Shown here: positions 24,353 to 31,247 of the stretch, piece by piece
Layout: the number at the start of each line of letters is the position of its first letter
How positions within the stretch are numbered: the first letter of the stretch is position 1
Assembly: GCA_015654675.1 (NCBI GenBank)
Contig: JAATGM010000010.1
Span: 62,001-126,000, forward strand
Reading direction: 5' to 3'
Origin: Planctomycetota bacterium
GTDB lineage: Bacteria > Planctomycetota > Phycisphaerae > UBA1845 > UTPLA1
Length of the DNA stretch: 64,000 bases
Made by a program: the position numbers and the translations under genes
Notes under the pieces: model-generated
The model's database searches: none
Seen by the model: the letters and a program-made list of their open reading frames with translations, nothing else
What the model was told of the DNA's origin: nothing

Positions 24353-25057
24353 ATGGCCCGCACCCGCGCAATCATCTTCGACCTCGACGGCGTCCTCACC
24401 GACACCGCCGAGTTCCACTACCAGGCCTGGAAGCGCCTCGCCGACGAACGCGGCCTCCCCTTCGACCGCCACCACAACCAGGCCCTCCGCGGCGTCTCGC
24501 GCGAAGAATCCCTCCGTCGCCTCCTCGGCCCGCTCAAGGTCTCCCCCGCGAAATTCGCCGCCATGCTCCATCGCAAAAACGACTACTACCTCGCCATGAT
24601 CGCCACCCTCACCCCCGCCGACCTCGCCCCCGGCGCAGCCGATCTCCTTCGCGATCTCAATCGCGCCAACTGGAAGCTCGCCATCGCCTCAGCCAGCCGC
24701 AACGCCCAGCAGGTCGTCGACCGCCTCGCAATCCGTCGCCACTTCGCCGCCATCATCGACGGCGCCGCCGTAACCCGCTCCAAGCCCGCCCCCGACCTCT
24801 TCCTCGAAGCCGCCCGCCGCCTCGACGCCCACCCACAAACCGCCATCGTCATCGAAGACGCCCCCAGCGGAATCGAAGCCGCCCGCGCTGCGCAAATGCG
24901 CGCCATCGCCGTCGGCCCGGACGCGGCCGAAAGCCCCGCCGACCTTCACATCACATCTATCGCTGAACTAAACGTGGAATTGGCCGAATCACTCGCCGCC
25001 GATCCCGCCTACGGTGCCGCCCCAACCGTCAGCAGCAACTGCTTCGGACCGTTCTGA
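24353..25057 (+). CDS. beta-phosphoglucomutase-like HAD phosphomutase/phosphatase
   Basis: HAD-fold enzyme of 234 residues with a helical cap. The nucleophile motif FDLDGVLTDTAEFHY (D10, D12) is typical of beta-phosphoglucomutase (PgmB), which interconverts beta-glucose 1- and 6-phosphate. Other motifs are cap residues NQALRGVSREESL, motif II LAIASASRNAQQV, motif III Lys in TRSKPAPDLFLEAARRL, and motif IV VIEDAPSGIEAARAAQM. The Arg-Gly-Val-Ser-Arg of the cap and the Ser-Ala-Ser motif fit PgmB better than plain phosphatases, but without trehalose- or maltose-phosphorylase neighbours the substrate is uncertain. Its last 49 bases overlap the end of the convergent metzincin-like gene. Confidence 0.82.
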   Translation: MARTRAIIFDLDGVLTDTAEFHYQAWKRLADERGLPFDRHHNQALRGVSREESLRRLLGPLKVSPAKFAAMLHRKNDYYLAMIATLTPADLAPGAADLLRDLNRANWKLAIASASRNAQQVVDRLAIRRHFAAIIDGAAVTRSKPAPDLFLEAARRLDAHPQTAIVIEDAPSGIEAARAAQMRAIAVGPDAAESPADLHITSIAELNVELAESLAADPAYGAAPTVSSNCFGPF

Positions 25058-26112
25058 TACCCGATCGGAAAAATCGATCGATCAAATACCGACCGCTTGA
25101 ATACCTGGTCCGCCAGCAGCGTGCTCGCCGCCCCCGTCGTATCCATCAAGTCATCAATGTCCGCAACATGTGCCAGCCCCAGCAGATGCCCGCCCTCATG
25201 CGCCGCTACGTTCCCGATCGCCATCGCAATCCCCGTCGGCGACGGCTTCGTTGCAAACGCATCGTCAAATCGATCCGTGTAAATAATCCCGTCGTCGCAG
25301 TAGTTCTCGTTCCAGGTGTCGACGTTCTGCGAAATACCGAACACCGTCCGGCTGAACTCCCCAAAATAAAGCGTCGAAACATCCGGCCCATCGATCGGCA
25401 CTGGATCGTCCGAAGTCTGCACGATCACATTCAAACCCGCATAGCAATGCCGCACCCGCGCCACGATCCCCGCCTTGATCGTCGCCGTCATGCCCGCGTA
25501 GTCCGTATCAATCCGCGCCGCGTCAAACGGCTCGATATCAAATGTCCCAACATTCGGAATATTGATCCCCGCTCCGCCCGCGAAGTTTAACATGATCTTC
25601 TGCGCCTGCAGTGCCGCCGGCGACCCACCCCGAATCACCGCCACCCGCGCCTGATACGCCCCGCCGCGCGAGGAATAGAATGACGACGTGATCGCCAGAT
25701 ACATCCGCTCCGTCGCCTCGCGAACCACCGCGTCGATCTTCGTGTCGTAATCCCCGATCGTCGCATCCGCGTCGTCGTTCTCGACAAACGCGTCTTCGTT
25801 GTTGTCGAACAGTGCCCCGGCCGGATCAATCCCGGACCCCGCCACCGGCCCCACGTCCAGCTGAATGCGATCCCCGGCGCTCACCGGCCCCAGATTCCAA
25901 ACTTCCACGACCCCCTGCGTGATGGTCCCGTTCCACTCCGCGGTCCCATCTTCGGCCAACTCAAGCAGCGGTGCCGAACCAAAATCCCGTCCCGCCGGCC
26001 GCGCATTGCCGCCCGGCAACGGAAAATTCGTCCCGCACCCGGCCACGATCAGTGCCAGCAGCGCGCACAAACAAAAGCATCGACCGAAGTTATGCCGAGG
26101 GGCTGATGCCAA
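25009..26112 (-). CDS. metzincin-like zinc-protease lipoprotein
   Basis: The start is TTG at 26112 with GGGAG seven bases upstream. The lipoprotein signal RCFCLCALLALIVAGC ends at the lipidated cysteine. A beta-sandwich region (residues about 45-165) resembles pre-peptidase/PPC domains (GVVEVWNLGPVSAGDRIQLDV ... MYLAITSSFYSSRGGAYQARVAV). The catalytic motif HEGGHLLGLAH (HExxHxxGxxH, three zinc His and the Glu) lies near residue 310, and DDLMDT, the Met-turn region, follows after 6-8 residues. So it is a secreted, membrane-tethered metalloprotease-like protein. The C-terminus (QNGPKQLLLTVGAAP) is encoded antisense to the end of the convergent HAD gene. Confidence 0.8.
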   Translation of the reverse strand: MASAPRHNFGRCFCLCALLALIVAGCGTNFPLPGGNARPAGRDFGSAPLLELAEDGTAEWNGTITQGVVEVWNLGPVSAGDRIQLDVGPVAGSGIDPAGALFDNNEDAFVENDDADATIGDYDTKIDAVVREATERMYLAITSSFYSSRGGAYQARVAVIRGGSPAALQAQKIMLNFAGGAGINIPNVGTFDIEPFDAARIDTDYAGMTATIKAGIVARVRHCYAGLNVIVQTSDDPVPIDGPDVSTLYFGEFSRTVFGISQNVDTWNENYCDDGIIYTDRFDDAFATKPSPTGIAMAIGNVAAHEGGHLLGLAHVADIDDLMDTTGAASTLLADQVFKRSVFDRSIFPIGYQNGPKQLLLTVGAAP

Positions 26113-26395
26113 GGGTAATCTCCCAAACTAGCGTGCGGACGCGCGCCGTGCGATGCGAGGAGGGGAGTTGAGGGCCAACCGCGTTACGCAACCCGAGCAA
26201 CTCACACACAAGTATTGCTGATGCCCATTCTCCAGTCAAGCAATTCGCCCGCCCGCCCCTCATCCGCCGTCTCATCTATCTATATCGGTCCCACCGCCGT
26301 ATCGGTCTCGCCGCCCCGAAGCCCGCCCTGACGCAACCGCATTCCCTCATTACAATCGCGCAAGCGAATCGCGGACCCACACCCGGAACAAATCC

Positions 26396-27565
26396 ATGAA
26401 AGAAGCATACTTCTGGTGCTACCCCTGGGACTTGCTGGACGAGGGCCCCGATCTTGCTCTCGACCGCATCGCCGGCGAAATCGGCGCTCAGTCCATCTCA
26501 ATCGCGACCACCTATCACAGCGTCGCCCAATTCCGCCCGCACGCCGCCGACGCACCCGCGCGATTTGTCTCCGAATCCGCCGCGCATTTTCAGCCGAACG
26601 CCTCCGCATATTCCGCCACCAGAATCCGTCCCATCCCCGCGAGTTGGATGAAATCGCGCAACCCGCTCGAACGAATCGCTGAGTGCTGCCGATCGCGCAA
26701 TGTCGCCCTCCGCGCCTGGCTCATCGCCTGCCACGGAACCGCCCTCGCCGCTCGCTACCCCGACGCCGCCTGCAAAGATGCCTTCGGCAATCGAAGCACC
26801 TCCTGGCTCTGCCCTGCCAATCCCGACGTCCGCGAATTTGTCGCCGGCCTCGCCGCCGACCTCACCACCAATTACCCCATCGCCGCCATCGAGCTCGAAT
26901 CACCGGACTTCGACAGCAACCCCCACACACACGCCCACGAAAAAATCGGCCTCAACCTCGGCCCCATCGAACGACTGCTCCTCGCCCTCTGCTTCTGCGA
27001 GTCCTGCGTCCAATCCGCCAACGACGCCGACATCGACGCCGCCGCCGTCCATCGTTCCGTCCGCGTCCACCTCGCCCCAACGATCGCCGGCGAACCGCCG
27101 CGCACAACCACCACTATCGACTTCCTCGCCTCCGACGGCGCCCTCCAGGCCTACGCCCAGCACCGCACCCATTCGATTCGCGCGTTCGTCACCGCCGTCC
27201 GCCGTCGAACCAAAACCCCCATCTTCGTCCACGCCCCTTACTCGCCCGACCTCGCCGGCTGGAACCCCGCGGACCTCGCCCAACACTGTGACGGCTTCAT
27301 CTTCCCCGCCTGGACCGAATCCCCCGATTCGCGCCGCGCACGCCTCGCCCAACTCGTCGCTGCCGCCGGCTCGCCCGACCGAGTCCATCTCGGCTTCTAC
27401 TGCTACCCGCCCCAAACCGCCGACGGCCCCGCCCTCGTCCGCGCCGTACACGACGCCGTCAGCGCCGGCCACTCCACGATCGGCTTCTACAATTACGGAA
27501 TCGCCCCCAACGCCGGCCTCGACTGGGCCCGCCAGGCCATCCGCTTCGCCCGCCGCGATCGATAA
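26396..27565 (+). CDS. predicted TIM-barrel protein, glycoside-hydrolase-like, function unknown
   Basis: A soluble 389-residue protein starting MKEAYFWCYPWDLLDEGPD. The alternation of hydrophobic strands and helices, and stretches such as GAQSISIATTYHSV, CRSRNVALRAWLIACHG, AAIELESPDFDS and CDGFIFPAWTESP, fit a beta/alpha barrel of the kind used by putative glycoside hydrolases. CFCESC in mid-protein could be a structural metal site. No signal peptide is seen. I do not recognise a characterised family. A near relative with a bound sugar or an acidic pair at strand ends 4 and 7 would be needed to assign it. It stands alone, 283 bases from the divergent protease gene. Confidence 0.6.
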   Translation: MKEAYFWCYPWDLLDEGPDLALDRIAGEIGAQSISIATTYHSVAQFRPHAADAPARFVSESAAHFQPNASAYSATRIRPIPASWMKSRNPLERIAECCRSRNVALRAWLIACHGTALAARYPDAACKDAFGNRSTSWLCPANPDVREFVAGLAADLTTNYPIAAIELESPDFDSNPHTHAHEKIGLNLGPIERLLLALCFCESCVQSANDADIDAAAVHRSVRVHLAPTIAGEPPRTTTTIDFLASDGALQAYAQHRTHSIRAFVTAVRRRTKTPIFVHAPYSPDLAGWNPADLAQHCDGFIFPAWTESPDSRRARLAQLVAAAGSPDRVHLGFYCYPPQTADGPALVRAVHDAVSAGHSTIGFYNYGIAPNAGLDWARQAIRFARRDR

Positions 27566-27589
27566 CCCCGCACGCGCAATACGATCAAC

Positions 27590-28165
27590 TCACCAGCCGC
27601 GCAACGATCGCAACCCCGCGATCTGCATCCCCGCCACCGACTCCGGAAGAATCGCGACCATCTTCCACCCCTCCGGCTCGCGCACCCATTTCACTTCCCA
27701 CTGACTCGGCACGCGCTGCACCCCCGTCTCAAGCCGCACCGTCGCCGTCGCAGTAAATTCAGTCGTCGCTTCGTTCCCATTCACGTCCGTCGCGCCCGCG
27801 CCGATGCGCGTGTCCGAAATCTCCGTCCGCTGAAAAGTCGATTTCACATACTGCTCAAACTGAACGCGATCCATCCCGTCCGACGCGAACTCATCCGAAA
27901 TCCTGCTTATCACGCCCGCGAGGTCCCGCGCCTGAACCGCCGCCACCGTCTCCTCGATCGCCAGATGCAGCCGCTCCCGCTCCGTCGTCACCAACGCCTG
28001 CAGCGCGAACAACCCGCCGCACGCCGCCAGCGCCGCTGGAAAGATCCACTTTCGCCGCGCCGCCTCCGTCCGCAACCAGAGCGCATACGCAATTACCAGC
28101 GCGAGCGCGCTGAACACATAAAACGCGGCACGGCTCTCAAACAAAAACGCCGAAAGAAATGACAT
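27590..28165 (-). CDS. membrane-anchored NTF2-like/SnoaL-type protein
   Basis: Two hydrophobic helices open the protein (residues about 12-31, AAFYVFSALALVIAYALWL, and about 40-58, KWIFPAALAACGGLFALQAL). The rest (residues about 65-191) looks like a cone-shaped NTF2-like domain: a helix (LHLAIEETVAAVQARDLAGVI), then strand pairs ATTEFTATATVRLETG and SQWEVKWVREPEGWKMVAIL, ending with a short tail. Such domains serve as scaffolds or ligand pockets; no catalytic residues can be read. It is the last gene of the leftward M29-hydrolase-DusB operon, starting three bases after the dus stop. Confidence 0.65.
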   Translation of the reverse strand: MSFLSAFLFESRAAFYVFSALALVIAYALWLRTEAARRKWIFPAALAACGGLFALQALVTTERERLHLAIEETVAAVQARDLAGVISRISDEFASDGMDRVQFEQYVKSTFQRTEISDTRIGAGATDVNGNEATTEFTATATVRLETGVQRVPSQWEVKWVREPEGWKMVAILPESVAGMQIAGLRSLRGW

Positions 28166-28168
28166 CCG

Positions 28169-29230
28169 CTAAGCGCCGCAGTCCCAGCTCGCCCCCGCCG
28201 CGATCAGCGCCTCAGGCCGCTCGCGCCGCACGACCGGCGGCCACTCCCCGTCCTCGCAGTACCACCGATCCAGCATCGCCCGCCACTCATCGATGTTCCG
28301 CACCGCCAGAAACGCCGCCTTCGCCTCCTTCGACAGCGGATGCAACTCGCTGTATCGCACCCCGAACTTGCGAAACATCCCCGGCGCCTTCGCCGGTCCG
28401 TAGGCCGCCACCATCAACTCGAAATGCCGCTCCAGCGCCGCCCGCTGCTCCCCGATCGATGGCGGCTCAGGCAGCGGCCGCCCCGCCAGCAGTTCCGCCG
28501 CCTCGCGGAAAATCCACGGATTCCCGATCGCACCGCGCGCCACCGACACCCCATCGACGCCCGTCTCCTCCAGCATCCGCACGCAATCCATCGCCGTGAA
28601 AGCGTCGCCGCTCCCCAGAATCGTCCGCCCGCCCACGTGCCGCTTCACGCGCAACAAAAACTCCCACCTGCTGGGCCCCACATAACGCTGCTTCACCGTC
28701 CGCCCATGCACCGTCACCGCCGAAAGCCCGATCTCAAACGCCGCGTCCAGAATCGTGAAAAAGTTCCGCTCGCTCTCCTCCGAATCATCCAGCCCGCGCC
28801 GCATCTTCAGCGTCACCGGCACCCGTCGCCCCACCGCATCAAACACTCGCCGCAGAATATCAATCGCCGTCTCCGGCACGCTCAGCAGAAAACCACCCCG
28901 GCAGCGCCCCAGCACCTTCTTCACCGGGCAGCCGAAGTTGATATCAATCACGTCATAGCCGGTCTCGACCAACACATCCGCCGCCAGCGCAAACTGCTCC
29001 GGCTCGCTCCCCATCAGTTGCCCGCCGACTGGGTGGTCCTCCTCCACCAGCGCCAGCGAACGCCGCATCGCCTTCCCGCCCAGCAACACGAGCTTATCCA
29101 GCACAACCTCATTGATTGCGTACGGACACCCCAACTCGCGCGACAACAGCCGCATCGGCCCGTCGCTGTAGCCCGACAGCGCGGCCTGCACAAACGGCGT
29201 CGCAATCTCAACCGACCCCAGACGCAACAT
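28169..29230 (-). CDS. dusB: tRNA-dihydrouridine synthase (DusB-like)
   Basis: FMN-dependent flavoenzyme that reduces specific uridines in tRNA. The TIM barrel opens with ATPFVQAALSGYSDGPMRLL, and then shows GQLMGSEPEQFALAA, VIDINFGCPVKKVLGR (the catalytic Cys of NxGCP), VTLKMRRGLDD, TVHGRTVKQRYVGP (tRNA-binding) and GSGDAFTAMDCVRMLEETGVDGVSVARGAIGNPWIF. The opening is usually xAPMAGVTD; here it is QAALSGYSD, a modest divergence. The length of 353 is normal. It is transcribed leftward, six bases after the alpha/beta hydrolase gene, and leads into the NTF2-like gene. Confidence 0.9.
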   Translation of the reverse strand: MLRLGSVEIATPFVQAALSGYSDGPMRLLSRELGCPYAINEVVLDKLVLLGGKAMRRSLALVEEDHPVGGQLMGSEPEQFALAADVLVETGYDVIDINFGCPVKKVLGRCRGGFLLSVPETAIDILRRVFDAVGRRVPVTLKMRRGLDDSEESERNFFTILDAAFEIGLSAVTVHGRTVKQRYVGPSRWEFLLRVKRHVGGRTILGSGDAFTAMDCVRMLEETGVDGVSVARGAIGNPWIFREAAELLAGRPLPEPPSIGEQRAALERHFELMVAAYGPAKAPGMFRKFGVRYSELHPLSKEAKAAFLAVRNIDEWRAMLDRWYCEDGEWPPVVRRERPEALIAAGASWDCGA

Positions 29231-29236
29231 GACGAA

Positions 29237-30022
29237 CTATCCGCCCCCGCTCGAAGCACTCGGCTTCACCGCCGACGAAGCAAACGCCACGATCTCTTTC
29301 ATCAACTCCGGCCCATACTCCGCCGCCAACATCGCCGTGCCGTGGTTCGACTGGTCGCCGGGCTTGATCACCACCGTCGCCGCCTTGTCCTTCTTCGCCA
29401 GCTTTTCCGCCTCTTCTCGCTCGCCCTCCGGCGAAATCAGCAGCACCGGCCGTTTCCCAAGCTTCCCGATCTGCTTGAGCGTCTTGATATCCATGTAATT
29501 CGTCCCGGGCGAAAGGCAAATCACCCCCAGCACATCCTCATTCCGCCCCGCATAGTCGATCGAGATGCTGCACCCCACGCTCGCGCCGATCATCACAATC
29601 CGCTTCGCATCGCAATCGTCGCGCCCGGCCAGCCACTTCGCGGCCGCCGCCGCATCCTGCCACGCATCCCTGAACAATACGACATCCCGATCGCTGTACT
29701 TCCGTCGCAACCCCTTTTCCTTGGGAAGAACACTCTCGCCGGCCCCTCGGATGTCATACGCCAGCACCGCGAACCCCTTCTGGTGCAAATAAGGCACCAG
29801 CGGCCGCCAGCTCGACTTGTCCGAAGGAAACATGTGAACCAGAATCGCACACGGCGCCGCATGTTTCTTCTTCTTCGGCGCGTAGAAATCCCCCACGACT
29901 TCCACGCCGTCCGCCGTCTTGAACGTCACCCGCTCCGACACAACTTCCGCTGGATCATCCGCCCATGCCGGCGCAACGATCACCGCCAACGTCAACGTCG
30001 AGAACCACCACAGCCGTTTCAT
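29237..30022 (-). CDS. exported alpha/beta hydrolase
   Basis: The start at 30022 is chosen because it begins a signal peptide (MKRLWWFSTLTLAVIVAPAWA, then a cleavage site). The mature protein is a dienelactone-hydrolase-like alpha/beta hydrolase: FKTADGVEVVGDFYAP, AILVHMFPSDKSSWRPLVPYL (oxyanion-loop region), LAYDIRGAGES, then the nucleophile elbow MIGASVGCSI (Gly-x-Ser-x-Gly), and near the C-terminus ISPEG and DQSNHGTAML, giving a plausible acid and histidine of the triad. The substrate is an unknown ester, perhaps periplasmic. It lies 13 bases downstream of the M29 aminopeptidase gene and six before dus. Confidence 0.8.
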   Translation of the reverse strand: MKRLWWFSTLTLAVIVAPAWADDPAEVVSERVTFKTADGVEVVGDFYAPKKKKHAAPCAILVHMFPSDKSSWRPLVPYLHQKGFAVLAYDIRGAGESVLPKEKGLRRKYSDRDVVLFRDAWQDAAAAAKWLAGRDDCDAKRIVMIGASVGCSISIDYAGRNEDVLGVICLSPGTNYMDIKTLKQIGKLGKRPVLLISPEGEREEAEKLAKKDKAATVVIKPGDQSNHGTAMLAAEYGPELMKEIVAFASSAVKPSASSGGG

Positions 30023-30035
30023 CGCATCAGCCCTC

Positions 30036-31175
30036 TCACGGACGAGGCCATCCGGACTTTTGAAACCGCCCATCGCGGCCGATCACCTTGCCGTCCAGTT
30101 CGATCACGCCGCCGCGCCGCAAATCGCACACCATGTCCCAGTGCAACGCGCTCTTGTTCTTACCGCCGCTCTCCGGATAGGCCGCCCCCAGCGCCATATG
30201 AAATGTCCCGCCGATTTTCTCATCGAACAGCGTGTTTCGTGTATGCCGGCGCACGCTGTAGTTCGTCCCGATCGCAAGCTCGCCCACGATCCGCGACCCG
30301 CTATCCTGATCGAGCATCTTCACCAGATAGTCTTCGCCCTTCGATGCCGAGCATTCCGACACCTTCCCATCCTTGAACGCCAGCCGCACGTTCTGAACTT
30401 CCCGCCCGCCATACACCGCCGGAAATCGGAACTGCACCGTCCCCTCCGCCGAATCCTCGATCGGAGCGGTGAACACTTCGCCATCCGGAATATTGTGCCG
30501 CCCGTCGCAGTTAATCCACGGCCGGCCACCGATCGCGAAGCGTATGTCCGTACCGTCGCCGTGATGAAACCGAATTTCTTTTCCACCGCATAGGTGATCC
30601 GCCAGCCGCTGCTGCGCGACCGACAGCTCGCTCCACGCCTTCGCCGGGTTCGGCCGATGCACGAGACACGCCTTGAAAACGAAATCCTCGAACTCCGACA
30701 GCGACATCTCCGCTTCCTGCGCCGCCGCCTGATTCGGATACTGCGTCCCGACCCAGCGCAACCGCCCCTTGTTTCCCTCGGGCAGCGCGCTCCGCCGCAT
30801 CAGCGTCGTCATGATCGGCGCCCGCGCCCGATTCAACCGCGCCTGCCGCGCCGGATCGCAGTTCGAAAGATGCCGCGTATTCGCCCCGCCCCAGAAGCTG
30901 ATCAGCGCATCAACTTTTTCTACTTCGCCGATCAACAGCGGATCGACGAAATCAAGTTGTGCGTCATTCCCCAGTTTCAGTTTGATTTCATCGAGTTCAT
31001 CCGGATAGAGCCGCACGTGCGGATGCCCGCCCGCCTCCACCACCGCCCGCGCCGCTTCCACCGCCAGCGGCTCCGTCACCGTCGCCCCGCGAATCAGCAC
31101 CAGCTCGCCGGCATTCACGCCAACCGAGTAGTTCACCAACAAATCAGCCAGTCTCGCTAAACGCGGATCGCGCAT
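30036..31175 (-). CDS. M29-family (thermophilic-type) metallo-aminopeptidase
   Basis: Cytoplasmic dinuclear-metal aminopeptidase of family M29, removing N-terminal residues from peptides. The N-terminal domain (LADLLVNYSVGVNAGELVLIRG) is followed by the metal-binding C-terminal domain: DGRHNIPDGEVFTAPIEDS, RIVGELAIGTNYSV, DEKIGGTFHMALGAAYPES and NKSALHWDMVCDLRRGG, in which the Glu, His, Tyr and Asp ligands are kept. At 379 residues the length is near the family average. It is the first gene of an operon with the exported hydrolase, dus and the NTF2-like gene. A GGAG lies 12 bases upstream of the ATG, an unusually long spacing. Confidence 0.88.
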   Translation of the reverse strand: MRDPRLARLADLLVNYSVGVNAGELVLIRGATVTEPLAVEAARAVVEAGGHPHVRLYPDELDEIKLKLGNDAQLDFVDPLLIGEVEKVDALISFWGGANTRHLSNCDPARQARLNRARAPIMTTLMRRSALPEGNKGRLRWVGTQYPNQAAAQEAEMSLSEFEDFVFKACLVHRPNPAKAWSELSVAQQRLADHLCGGKEIRFHHGDGTDIRFAIGGRPWINCDGRHNIPDGEVFTAPIEDSAEGTVQFRFPAVYGGREVQNVRLAFKDGKVSECSASKGEDYLVKMLDQDSGSRIVGELAIGTNYSVRRHTRNTLFDEKIGGTFHMALGAAYPESGGKNKSALHWDMVCDLRRGGVIELDGKVIGRDGRFQKSGWPRP

Positions 31176-31247
31176 CGCTCGCTCAAACTCCAGATAAATA
31201 AACCAGTCGCCCCGATTTTACTCCCCCCGCCCCGCCCCAACAAACGC

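Noticed and set aside
28340-30376. Rightward frame of 678 codons opposite dus and the exported hydrolase
   Set aside because: Arg/His/Pro-rich antisense composition, no ribosome-binding site, and overlaps well-supported genes.
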